17,699 nucleotides of DNA from assembly GCA_964645765.1 (NCBI GenBank), contig CAZYBE010000051.1, forward strand, positions 1 to 17,699, read 5' to 3'. The translations under genes were made by a program, and so were the position numbers. Under the pieces are notes generated by a model. It ran no database searches. It was given only the letters and a program-made list of their open reading frames with translations, and was not told the origin of the DNA. This DNA is from CAZGMN01 sp964645765. GTDB taxonomy: Bacteria; Acidobacteriota; Aminicenantia; Aminicenantales; Aminicenantaceae. Below, piece after piece: positions 7,210 through 14,630 of this stretch (its first letter is position 1; every line of letters starts with the position of its first letter).

Positions 7210-7535
7210 GCGATAGAATTATTGAGATCGAAATTTTTGGACAAAAATATAAGATTAGAGTCAAAGGAGAGGAGGATGAAAAATATATAAGCAGTCTCAC
7301 TTCTTATGTTGATCAAAAAATGCGTGAAGTTGCCTTAAAATCGAAATCCGTGGACAGCATAAAAATCGCGGTTTTGGCTGCTTTGAATATTGCTGACGAA
7401 TATTATTTATCCCTGAAGAAAATGGATCAACTGAATGAAGTCATGGGACATATGGAGAGTAAAATAGAAAGTTTGGAGGATTATCTCTTTAAAGATGAGG
7501 ATACATATAAGACGATCGAGGAAGCGACTGAATAA
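7206..7535 (+). CDS. zapA: Cell division protein ZapA
   Basis: A 109-residue protein of the ZapA family, a cytosolic factor that binds and bundles FtsZ filaments. The N-terminal globular part has the family pattern: a strand with EIEIFGQKYKIR, then EEDEKYISSLTSYVDQKMREVA and a run with IAVLAALNIADEYY. The C-terminal third (about 70-109) is a helical coiled coil used for dimerisation. Length is typical (about 85-110). Translation is coupled to the upstream coiled-coil gene by ATGA. It is followed by a 126-nt gap before rny. Confidence 0.9.
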   Translation: MSDRIIEIEIFGQKYKIRVKGEEDEKYISSLTSYVDQKMREVALKSKSVDSIKIAVLAALNIADEYYLSLKKMDQLNEVMGHMESKIESLEDYLFKDEDTYKTIEEATE

Positions 7536-7612
7536 AACGCGAATTAAAGCTCAAGAGTTCATAGATAGCCAGGGGGAAAATTTCCGGGCGGGAAGAATCG
7601 TTTTTATTTAAC

Positions 7613-7653
7613 CCTCCTTACTTTCATCTCCTTTGATTCACTCGACAAGGAGG
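7613..7653 (+). promoter_or_regulatory. Possible SD-masking hairpin before rny
   Basis: CCTCCTT (7613-7619) is the perfect complement of AAGGAGG (7647-7653), the Shine-Dalgarno of rny. Pairing would form a 7-bp stem with a 27-nt loop and hide the ribosome site. The rest of the zapA-rny gap (7536-7661) shows no clear promoter or RNA gene. This can be chance, since any CCTCCTT near an SD will match. Confidence 0.35.
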
Positions 7654-7661
7654 TGGTCAAA

Positions 7662-9224
7662 GTGATTTCAGCTCTACGGTACATCATTCCAATTCTTGTG
7701 ATTTTTACCGGGACAATTATCTTTCTCTTGATAAAAAAGGCCTCAGGGGCCAGGGCTGTTTTCCGGGCCAGCGAGGAAGCCAAGAATATTTTAGGGAAGG
7801 CACAGGAGGAAGCAGAAAAGACGAGGCGCGAGGCAGCGATCGAGTTCAAGGAAAAACAGCTCAACCTCAAGGCCGAGTTTGAGAGGCAGACGCGCGACAG
7901 CCGAAGGAAGATAAACGATATGGAAAGAATGCTGATGCGGAAAGAGGAAAACCTGGAGCGCAAGTTTCAGAATTTGGATAGAAAAGAAAAGGAGCAGTCG
8001 GCCAAAGAACAGAGGCTTAATCAGAAAGAGAGAGAAGTTGGCGAGGTGGAAAGAAAGTTCAATGAGCTGACCAGGCAGGCCGTGGCTGAGATGGAGAGAA
8101 TAGCCGGGATGACTCAAGAAGAAGCCAAGAATATGCTGATAAAGAAGTTGGAAGAAGAGGCCAAGCTCGAAGCTGTTCAGACAATCCGCAGGATTGAAGA
8201 AGAAACAAAGGAGAAAAGCCAGTCCATGGCCAGGGAAATCATCGGCCAGGCTATCCAGCGCTCAGCGGCCGAGCATGTGGTGGAAACAACAGTTTCTGTG
8301 GTTGACCTTCCTTCAGATGACATGAAGGGCCGCATCATCGGAAGAGAGGGCCGGAACATTCGCGCCCTGGAACTGGCGACGCAAGTCGATATCATTGTCG
8401 ATGATACTCCAGGAGCCATCATCCTCTCCAGCTTCGACCCCATTCGCCGCGAGCTGGCCCGCTTAGCCATTGAAAAGCTGGTCATCGACGGAAGAATCCA
8501 TCCCGCTCGCATCGAAGAAGTTGTCGAGACGGTGAAAGCAGAATTGGAGGCGAGAATCAAACAAGAGGGAGAGTCGGTCATCCTGGAGCTCAGGCTTCAG
8601 AATATTCATCCTGAGCTGGTCAAGCTTCTCGGCAAGCTGAAATACCGGACAAGTTACGGTCAGAATGTTCTCCAGCATTCAAAGGAAGTTTCCTATTTAG
8701 CTGCCTTGATGGCCAAGGAGATTGGAGTGGATGCCAATATTTCTTTGAGAGCAGGGCTGCTTCATGACATTGGAAAGGCCGTGGATAGGGAAGTCGAGGG
8801 GACTCATACCGAGCTCAGCGTTGAGCTCTGCCGAAAATACGGAGAATTGGAGCCTGTTTGCCTGGCCATCGCTTCCCACCATCGCGATGTTGACTTTCCG
8901 TCGATAGAGGCAGTCTTGGTGCAGGCTGCAGATACTCTTTCCGCAGCTCGGCCTGGCGCTCGCCGCGAGCTTCTGGAAACCTACGTCGAGAGGTTGGAGA
9001 AGCTGGAAAAGATAGCCAATTCTTACGAAGGAGTTTCCAAATCCTTTGCTCTGCAGGCCGGACGGGAGATCAGGATCATCGTTGAAAGCCAGAAAATCTC
9101 TGATGATAAGGCGGCGGTCATGGCCAAAGATATTGCCAAGAAAATAAAGGACGAGCTGGATTATCCGGGCCAGATAAAGGTCACTGTTATCCGCGAGATG
9201 AGGGCTGTGGAGTATGCCCGATAA
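7662..9224 (+). CDS. rny: Ribonuclease Y
   Basis: Membrane-anchored endoribonuclease that starts mRNA decay in bacteria lacking or not relying on RNase E. The start chosen is GTG 7662, 8 nt after AAGGAGG (7647-7653); an in-frame GTG at 7653 lies inside that SD and cannot be used with it. The protein is then 520 residues, the usual length. A transmembrane segment spans about 5-24. A long charged coiled coil runs to about 200. The KH domain carries GRIIGREGRNIR (223-234). The HD domain has H368-D369 in the GLLHDIGKA motif and a SHH motif near 406. It overlaps the downstream phosphodiesterase gene by 11 nt. Confidence 0.97.
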   Translation: MISALRYIIPILVIFTGTIIFLLIKKASGARAVFRASEEAKNILGKAQEEAEKTRREAAIEFKEKQLNLKAEFERQTRDSRRKINDMERMLMRKEENLERKFQNLDRKEKEQSAKEQRLNQKEREVGEVERKFNELTRQAVAEMERIAGMTQEEAKNMLIKKLEEEAKLEAVQTIRRIEEETKEKSQSMAREIIGQAIQRSAAEHVVETTVSVVDLPSDDMKGRIIGREGRNIRALELATQVDIIVDDTPGAIILSSFDPIRRELARLAIEKLVIDGRIHPARIEEVVETVKAELEARIKQEGESVILELRLQNIHPELVKLLGKLKYRTSYGQNVLQHSKEVSYLAALMAKEIGVDANISLRAGLLHDIGKAVDREVEGTHTELSVELCRKYGELEPVCLAIASHHRDVDFPSIEAVLVQAADTLSAARPGARRELLETYVERLEKLEKIANSYEGVSKSFALQAGREIRIIVESQKISDDKAAVMAKDIAKKIKDELDYPGQIKVTVIREMRAVEYAR

Positions 9225-10017
9225 AACCAGAGTTCTTTTCTTGGGTGATGTTATTGGGCGGCCTGGCCGCAAGGCCTTAAAGAAACATCTTTCTGCGCTT
9301 CTCCGGAAGCACTCTCCGACTATGGTCATCGCCAACGGCGAAAATGCCGCAGGTGGAGTGGGGATTACAGAGGAGGTCGGCCAGGAGCTCCTGGCCCAGG
9401 TCGATGTCCTGACTTCAGGGAATCATATCTGGGATAAGAAAGAGGCGATCGATTATCTCAAGAAAGAGCCGAGGCTGCTGCGGCCGGCAAATTACCCGCC
9501 TGAAAACCCAGGAAAAGGGACGCATATTTTTGAGACGAGCTCTGGTCAAAAAGTCGGCGTGCTGAATCTTCAGGGAAGGGTCTTTATGGAACCCATCGAT
9601 TGCCCCTTCAGGATTGCTGATAAGGAGGTCGAAGAGCTCAGGACTTTGACCCCAGTCATAATCGTTGATTTCCACGCCGAAGCCACCTCAGAGAAGCAGG
9701 CCATGGGCTGGTATCTGGATGGAAGAGTTTCGGCTGTGGTTGGAACACACACCCATGTCCCGACAGCCGATGAGAGAATCCTGCCTCAAGGGACAGCTTT
9801 CATCACTGATGTGGGAATGGTCGGCGGCTACAATTCTGTGATCGGCATCCGCAGGGACCAGGCCTTGAAGAGATTCCTTACAGCCAGGCCCCAGCATTTT
9901 GAGCCCGCAAAAGAAGGGGTCTTCTTCTCCGCTGTTTTTATTGAGGTCGACAATCAGACAGGAAAAGCCCTCTCCATCAAGAGAGAAATCATAGCCGAGG
10001 AAGAAAGTGCAGATTGA
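9214..10017 (+). CDS. ymdB: YmdB-type metallophosphoesterase (TIGR00282 family)
   Basis: A 267-residue cytosolic phosphoesterase. In Bacillus subtilis YmdB hydrolyses 2',3'-cyclic nucleotides and influences biofilm and RNA turnover. Metal ligands are visible: D12 in FLGDVIGRPGR, N41-G-E43-N44, N70-H71 in SGNHIWDKKE, H154 in VDFHAEATSEK, and H179-T-H181 in VGTHTHVPTADE. The GMVGGYNSVIG motif that follows is typical. Length matches the family (about 255-280). The gene overlaps rny by 11 nt; rny-ymdB is a recurrent pair, consistent with a joint role in RNA metabolism. It overlaps xseA by 11 nt. Confidence 0.95.
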   Translation: MPDKTRVLFLGDVIGRPGRKALKKHLSALLRKHSPTMVIANGENAAGGVGITEEVGQELLAQVDVLTSGNHIWDKKEAIDYLKKEPRLLRPANYPPENPGKGTHIFETSSGQKVGVLNLQGRVFMEPIDCPFRIADKEVEELRTLTPVIIVDFHAEATSEKQAMGWYLDGRVSAVVGTHTHVPTADERILPQGTAFITDVGMVGGYNSVIGIRRDQALKRFLTARPQHFEPAKEGVFFSAVFIEVDNQTGKALSIKREIIAEEESAD

Positions 10018-11341
10018 AGGCCTGGTCAAGCCGGATAAGATTTATACAGTTACTGAAATCACCCGGCTGGTTAAGCTCGAGCTGGAGACATCCTTTCCTT
10101 TTTTGTGGGTTGAGGGCGAGATATCCAATTTCCACCGCCACCAGTCAGGCCATATCTACTTTACCTTGAAGGACGAGACGAGCCAGCTTCGAGCGGTCAT
10201 GTTCCGCTCCGAGGCGAAGCAGGTGCTTTTTGAGCTCAAGGATGGGCTTCAAGTTCTTGCCCGGGGCCGGATAAACGTCTATGAACCAAGAGGTGAATAT
10301 CAGCTTTTGGCTGAGGTCATCGAGCCCAAAGGCAAAGGAGCCCTTCAGTTAGCATTTGAGCAGCTCAAGGAGAAGCTGAGGAAGGAAGGCCTTTTCGAGC
10401 CTGCCCATAAAAAGAGGCTTCCCCTTCTCCCCAAAAAGGTCGGGGTGGTGACTTCCCCTAGAGGTGCAGCCATCGTCGATATCCTCAGGACGCTCGAGAG
10501 AAGGTTTGCCCGGCTCCATGTTCTCATCTACCCTGTCAGAGTTCAGGGCGAGGGTGCAGCCGATGAGATTGTCCAAGGGATAGATTTTCTCGGCCGCTAT
10601 CCTGGTCTTGAGGTCATCATTGTCGGCCGGGGCGGCGGGTCGATGGAGGATTTATGGGCCTTCAACGAGGAGAAAGTTGCCAGGGCGATTTATCGCTGCC
10701 CTGTTCCCATCATCTCCGCTGTCGGCCATGAGATTGATTTCACCATCGCTGATTTTGTGGCCGACGTCCGTGCCTCGACCCCTTCTGCGGCAGCCGAGAT
10801 TCTGGTCGAGAAGGAGCAGTCTTTTATGGAGAAGATTGAAAACCTGGAGAAAGGAATAATCTATCATCTGAAGTATTTTCTCCAGGTGCAGAAGCACGAG
10901 GTGACGAGCCTCACCCATCACCGGGCCTTTCAAAACATGAGGGTCAAGCTCCTGAATCTTGAACAGAAGGTTGACGAGCTTGAGACAAAAGCCTGGAATA
11001 CAATCCGCGCCTTGCAGCGAGAGATTGCAGAAGAGAAGTCCCTTGCCCTTCTCCTCGAGGAGAGGATGAAAAACATTCTAAAAGGGATGGTTCAGAAATT
11101 TTTAGCAAGGTGGGAGAGCCTCTCTGTCCAGTTGCATAACCTGAGCCCGCTGAATATACTGAAGAAAGGCTACGCCCTCTGCTGGAAAGACGGCGGGAAG
11201 ATTCTTATCCGCCGCATCGATGAAGTAAAGAAAGAGGAAGAAGTGGCTGTCTCCTTTTTCAAAGGAGAATTCACCTGCTTGGTCAAAGAGGTCGATAAGA
11301 TGAAGACAATTGAATCCCATCTGGAAAAAGATGATGATTAA
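10007..11341 (+). CDS. xseA: Exodeoxyribonuclease VII large subunit
   Basis: Catalytic subunit of exonuclease VII, which degrades single-stranded DNA from both ends to oligonucleotides. It is 444 residues with a GTG start (10007) behind a purine-rich GAGGAAGAAA. The N-terminal OB fold covers about 12-108. The catalytic domain follows: KVGVVTSPRGAA (144-155), GRGGGSMEDLWAFN (207-220), and the AVGHEIDFTIADFVADVRAS block with TPSAAAE (238-264). A long coiled coil (about 265-385) that binds several small subunits comes next, then a short C-terminal beta segment containing PLNILKKGYAL. All signature residues are present. It overlaps ymdB by 11 nt and lies 90 nt from xseB. Confidence 0.97.
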   Translation: MQIEGLVKPDKIYTVTEITRLVKLELETSFPFLWVEGEISNFHRHQSGHIYFTLKDETSQLRAVMFRSEAKQVLFELKDGLQVLARGRINVYEPRGEYQLLAEVIEPKGKGALQLAFEQLKEKLRKEGLFEPAHKKRLPLLPKKVGVVTSPRGAAIVDILRTLERRFARLHVLIYPVRVQGEGAADEIVQGIDFLGRYPGLEVIIVGRGGGSMEDLWAFNEEKVARAIYRCPVPIISAVGHEIDFTIADFVADVRASTPSAAAEILVEKEQSFMEKIENLEKGIIYHLKYFLQVQKHEVTSLTHHRAFQNMRVKLLNLEQKVDELETKAWNTIRALQREIAEEKSLALLLEERMKNILKGMVQKFLARWESLSVQLHNLSPLNILKKGYALCWKDGGKILIRRIDEVKKEEEVAVSFFKGEFTCLVKEVDKMKTIESHLEKDDD

Positions 11342-11345
11342 AAAA

Positions 11346-11415
11346 GAAAGCATCTTTTTTTTATACGGTTTTCTCAACACCCAGCCTGATCCTATGCATT
11401 ATCGTGGATGCTTTC
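11346..11415 (+). repeat. 9-bp inverted repeat in the xseA-xseB gap
   Basis: GAAAGCATC (11346-11354), starting right after the xseA stop, is the exact reverse complement of GATGCTTTC (11407-11415), just before the xseB Shine-Dalgarno (AAAGGAG, 11420-11426). The 52 nt between contain a T8 run (11355-11362). An alternative A/T-rich hairpin with that T run could act as a weak terminator. Whether this controls xseB is unknown. Confidence 0.35.
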
Positions 11416-11431
11416 CTTAAAAGGAGAAAAG

Positions 11432-11716
11432 ATGACAAGCCTAAGCTTTGAAAAGGCCCTGGAAGACCTGGAAAAGATTGTAGAAAAGTTGGAGAAAGGA
11501 GGTCTTTCCTTGAGTGAATCCCTGGCTCTTTTTGAAAAAGGTGTCAAGCTGGCCAGGTTCCTGAGGGAGGAGCTGGGCAAGGCAGAGAAGAAAGTCGAAA
11601 TTCTGCTCAAGGATGAAAAGGGAGAGCTTAAAGAAGAGCCCTTTGAGCTTGATAAAGAAGCCGCGCCTTCAGAAGAAAAATCTGATCGAGGAGATAATGA
11701 GGACATTCCTTTTTAG
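11432..11716 (+). CDS. xseB: Exodeoxyribonuclease VII small subunit
   Basis: Small helical subunit that coats the XseA coiled coil and controls exonuclease VII activity. The ATG at 11432 follows AAAGGAG (11420-11426) at 5 nt and gives 94 residues; the in-frame ATG at 11408 lacks an SD and adds residues not seen in the family. The core SFEKALEDLEKIVEKLEKGGLSLSESLALFEKGV (about 5-38) is the family signature. The end is unusually acidic (PFELDKEAAPSEE onward) and finishes in DIPF, a common style for XseB. It sits downstream of xseA, as usual, and upstream of ispA. Confidence 0.95.
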   Translation: MTSLSFEKALEDLEKIVEKLEKGGLSLSESLALFEKGVKLARFLREELGKAEKKVEILLKDEKGELKEEPFELDKEAAPSEEKSDRGDNEDIPF

Positions 11717-11723
11717 GAATAAT

Positions 11724-11763
11724 AATGCAATAAATGTCATCGCGACGCTTTTACTATTGCGTT
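11724..11763 (+). repeat. Hairpin in the xseB-ispA gap
   Basis: AATGCAATA (11724-11732) can pair with TATTGCGTT (11755-11763): 9 bp with one G-U pair and a 22-nt loop. It ends 8 nt before the ispA ATG, where no SD is seen. There is no T run, so it is not an intrinsic terminator. Function unknown. Confidence 0.35.
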
Positions 11764-11771
11764 GGTATTAG

Positions 11772-12641
11772 ATGAAAGTCGAAGAAAGACTCTTTCAGAG
11801 GAAGCAGGAGGTGGAAGAAGAGCTCCGTCGCATTCTGTCCCAGGAAGAAAATCCCCTTTTCCAGACTATGAGGCATGCAGTTTTTTCCGGTGGGAAGAGG
11901 TTCAGGCCGTTGTTGGTTCTGAGCGCAGGGAAATGTTTTGGCGTCTCCCGGGATGTCATCCTGCCTTTTGCCTGCGCCTTGGAATTAATCCACAATTATT
12001 CCCTTATCCACGACGACCTGCCGGCAATGGATAACGACGATTTCCGCCGGGGAAAGCCCTCCTGCCATAAAGCCTTTGGCGAAGACATCGCTCTTTTGGC
12101 AGGAGATGGGCTCCTGACCCTGGCCTTTGAAGTTATGGCCAGGGCGCGTCTGGAGGAGAGACTTCAGCCGAAAAAAGAGCAGATTATCGCCGAAATCAGC
12201 CGCCTGGCTGGAGTTGAGGGAATGATTGGAGGACAGCTCATGGATATAACCCTCACTCCTCTGGAAACAACAGAGGAATCTTTTTATGAACTTGCCTTTA
12301 GAAAAACAGGCGCGCTGATCATTGCTTCAGTCAAGATAGGGGCAATCCTTGGCGAAGCTTCGGCTTCGCAGCTCGAGGCCATGGTCAACTACGGCAGGAA
12401 TGTGGGGCTCGCCTTTCAGATCAGGGATGATATTCTCGACTCGACCAAAGAAGAGCGTCAAGACACCCCCTTCCGGCCCAACGCCGTCTTGCTCTTTGGG
12501 CTGGAAGACTCAGAGAGAAGGTTGAGGGATTTTGTCCAAGCCGCAAAACAGGCATTGGACGAAACCTCTTTGGATTCAGAAGAGCTTCGCTATCTGGCTT
12601 CAAAGCTTTTAGAACTCAAAAATAGGAACGAGAATGGGTAA
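11772..12641 (+). CDS. ispA: Short-chain polyprenyl (farnesyl/geranylgeranyl) diphosphate synthase
   Basis: Condenses IPP with allylic diphosphates to make C15 or C20 chains for quinones, undecaprenyl phosphate and membrane lipids. 289 residues, normal length. Visible: GGKRFRP (40-46, IPP binding), first Asp-rich motif D81-D82-L-P-A-M-D87 with following RRG, GGQLMD (153-158), KTG (178-180), and second Asp-rich motif Q217-I-R-D219-D220-I-L-D223. After D223 the usual GKxxGxDxxxxKxT loop is missing and about nine residues shorter than in E. coli IspA. The two residues before the first Asp motif and the loop would set product length; C15 versus C20 cannot be decided. An in-frame TAG at 11769-11771 fixes the ATG. 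It overlaps dxs by 8 nt. Confidence 0.9.
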   Translation: MKVEERLFQRKQEVEEELRRILSQEENPLFQTMRHAVFSGGKRFRPLLVLSAGKCFGVSRDVILPFACALELIHNYSLIHDDLPAMDNDDFRRGKPSCHKAFGEDIALLAGDGLLTLAFEVMARARLEERLQPKKEQIIAEISRLAGVEGMIGGQLMDITLTPLETTEESFYELAFRKTGALIIASVKIGAILGEASASQLEAMVNYGRNVGLAFQIRDDILDSTKEERQDTPFRPNAVLLFGLEDSERRLRDFVQAAKQALDETSLDSEELRYLASKLLELKNRNENG

Positions 12642-14511
12642 AATTCTGGATTCGGTCGAAAGCCCTCGTGATTTAAAAAAACTCTCAATAAAGAATCTAA
12701 ACCGGCTGGCGCGAGAGGTGAGGGAATTAATCATTGATGTCGTCTCAAAAACCGGGGGGCATCTCTCCTCAAACCTGGGTGTTGTTGAGTTAACTCTTGC
12801 TCTTCATTATGTTTTTGATGCTCCTCGGGACAAGATCATCTGGGATGTGGGACATCAATGCTATGCCCATAAAATTTTAACCGGAAGAAAAGATGCTTTT
12901 CGAGCTCTTCGTCAGCATCAGGGGCTTTGTGGATTTCCTTCCCGCGAGGAAAGCGAATACGATGTCTACAATACCGGCCATGCCTCCACCGCTCTCTCGG
13001 CAGCCCTGGGGTTGGCTGTTGGCCGCGATCAGAAGAATGAGGACAGTCATGTTGTGGCAATTGTCGGAGATGGAAGCTTGACAGGTGGGGAAGCCTGGGA
13101 GGCTCTAAACCAGATTGGCCATCTCAGAGAAAAAATTATTATTATCCTCAATTACAATGAGATGTCGATTTCTGAGAATGTGGGGGCTTTATCCAAGTAT
13201 CTATCTTATCTTGTTTCCGGTCAGCACTATCTGAGGATGAAAGATATCGTCAAGTCCATACTCAAGTCCATCCCGGCAGTGGGGAAGCCGATGATCAAGG
13301 TGGCAAGAGCTGTGGAGGAAGCTGCCAAGAAGATGTTTTTCCCTGGCGTGGTCTTTGAAGAGTTAGGGGTAAGGTACATCGGCCCTGTCCAAGGACACAA
13401 GCTCAGCTCTTTGATCGATGTTTTTGAAGGGGCTAAATCTTACCCCGGCCCTGTGCTCATTCACTGTGTCACCCAGAAAGGAAGAGGTTATCTGCCAGCA
13501 AAGGCAAATCCAGAGCGCTTTCACAGCGCCAGTCCTTTTGATATCAAGACAGGGGAAAGTTTAGTTAGAGACAAGAGGCCGAGCTACTCTTCGGCCTTCG
13601 GTCAGGCTATGGTCAAGATGGCCAGAGAAGACGAGAAGGTCATGGCCGTCACCGCGGCCATGCCTGATGGAACAGGGTTGAGACCTTTTTCCGTTCAGTT
13701 TCCTGAAAGATTCTTTGACGTGGGCATCGCCGAGCAGCATGCAGTTGATTTTGCCTCAGGTCTGGCGCTCAGCGGCTTCAAGCCTGTGGTGGCTGTCTAC
13801 TCCACCTTTCTCCAGAGGGCTTATGACCAGCTTTACCACGATATTTGCCTGATGGACATTCCTGTGGTTTTTGCCCTTGACAGGGCAGGGATTGTCCCGG
13901 ATGACGGCCCAACACATCAGGGAATCAACGACATCATCTATCTCAGGCATCTGCCCAATATGATTGTCATGGCGCCGAAAGACGAGAATGAGCTCCAGCA
14001 CATGATAAAATCAGCCCTCTCCTATGCTCACCCTGCGGCAGTCCGTTTCCCCAAGGGACATGGGCTGGGAGTTCCTCTGGATGAAAATCTTAGGGAAATT
14101 GCCCTCGGCCAGAGCGAGCTGCTCATAGAGGGAAAGGATTTGCTCCTTGCTTTAGGCAGTATGGTCTATCCTTGCTTGGAGGCGGCGCGGAGGCTCAAGA
14201 AGGCAGGGATCAGCCTGGCTGTGGTCAATGCTCGATTTGCCAAGCCTTTGGATGAAAAGCTCATCCTCAGCTTTGCCAAGAGGGGCGCAATGGTCATTAC
14301 CGCAGAAGAAGGAGTTACTGTTGGCGGCTTTGGCAGCGCTGTTCGAGAGCTTTTAGACCGAGAGAAAAGGTTTGGAGTTCGCTTCAAGAGCATAGGACTT
14401 CCTCTTGAAATTTATCCGCTGGGCAAGACTGAGCAGATAAGAAAGAGCTTCCTTCTGGACGAAGGCGGCCTCTTTCGCCAGATAAAAGATTTCTACAAAT
14501 CAAAAAAATAA
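12634..14511 (+). CDS. dxs: 1-deoxy-D-xylulose-5-phosphate synthase
   Basis: Thiamine-diphosphate enzyme that joins pyruvate and glyceraldehyde-3-phosphate, the first step of the MEP isoprenoid pathway that feeds the prenyl synthase encoded just upstream. 625 residues, full length. GGHLSSNLGVVELT (41-54) and DVGHQCYAHK (71-80) are the N-terminal signature. The ThDP site is GDG 145-147 with Mg ligands D146 and N175 in the NYNEMSI stretch. The catalytic glutamate is E367 in DVGIAEQHA. The pyrimidine-domain VYSTFLQRAYDQ and the C-terminal transketolase domain (about 490-615) follow. Residue Y174 replaces the Asp common in the NDN triplet; the metal ligand itself is kept. Overlap with ispA shows coupling. 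Confidence 0.98.
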   Translation: MGKILDSVESPRDLKKLSIKNLNRLAREVRELIIDVVSKTGGHLSSNLGVVELTLALHYVFDAPRDKIIWDVGHQCYAHKILTGRKDAFRALRQHQGLCGFPSREESEYDVYNTGHASTALSAALGLAVGRDQKNEDSHVVAIVGDGSLTGGEAWEALNQIGHLREKIIIILNYNEMSISENVGALSKYLSYLVSGQHYLRMKDIVKSILKSIPAVGKPMIKVARAVEEAAKKMFFPGVVFEELGVRYIGPVQGHKLSSLIDVFEGAKSYPGPVLIHCVTQKGRGYLPAKANPERFHSASPFDIKTGESLVRDKRPSYSSAFGQAMVKMAREDEKVMAVTAAMPDGTGLRPFSVQFPERFFDVGIAEQHAVDFASGLALSGFKPVVAVYSTFLQRAYDQLYHDICLMDIPVVFALDRAGIVPDDGPTHQGINDIIYLRHLPNMIVMAPKDENELQHMIKSALSYAHPAAVRFPKGHGLGVPLDENLREIALGQSELLIEGKDLLLALGSMVYPCLEAARRLKKAGISLAVVNARFAKPLDEKLILSFAKRGAMVITAEEGVTVGGFGSAVRELLDREKRFGVRFKSIGLPLEIYPLGKTEQIRKSFLLDEGGLFRQIKDFYKSKK

Positions 14512-14567
14512 AAAGCTAAACAAGATTTTTTCAATATGTCATTGACATTAAACTCATTCTTTTTCTC

Positions 14568-14594
14568 TTGACAATGGACCTAATAAATTATAAT
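14568..14594 (+). promoter_or_regulatory. Promoter of the abiE pair
   Basis: Perfect TTGACA (14568-14573) and perfect TATAAT (14589-14594) are separated by 15 nt, shorter than the ideal 17. TAATAA at 14591 gives a 17-nt spacer as an alternative -10. Transcription would begin near 14601, within the palindrome at 14593-14622. It is the strongest promoter match inside the + strand gene run. Confidence 0.65.
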
Positions 14595-14622
14595 AATAGT
14601 ATACAAATATGTTAACTATTAT
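14593..14622 (+). promoter_or_regulatory. Palindromic operator candidate for AbiEi
   Basis: ATAATAGTATACA (14593-14605) and TGTTAACTATTAT (14610-14622) form an inverted repeat with 11 of 13 positions matching and a 4-nt centre. The outer 8 bp are perfect. It starts inside the -10 box and ends 8 nt before the antitoxin ATG, so a bound dimer would block transcription. AbiEi antitoxins are known to repress their own promoter by binding inverted repeats. Binding by this AbiEi is inferred. Confidence 0.6.
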
Positions 14623-14630
14623 CGGCAATT

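Noticed and set aside
7653..7661. GTG at 7653 as the rny start
   Set aside because: Its G is the last base of the AAGGAGG ribosome site; the GTG at 7662 has correct spacing and gives the usual 520-residue length.
7536..7661. 6S RNA gene after zapA
   Set aside because: The zapA-adjacent location is typical in some bacteria, but the 126-nt gap is too short and no long bulged hairpin can be seen.
11408..11431. ATG at 11408 as the xseB start
   Set aside because: No SD in front of it and the extra residues are not part of the family; the ATG at 11432 has AAAGGAG at 5 nt.
14542..14547. A second TTGACA upstream of the abiE promoter
   Set aside because: No -10-like hexamer at 16-18 nt downstream.
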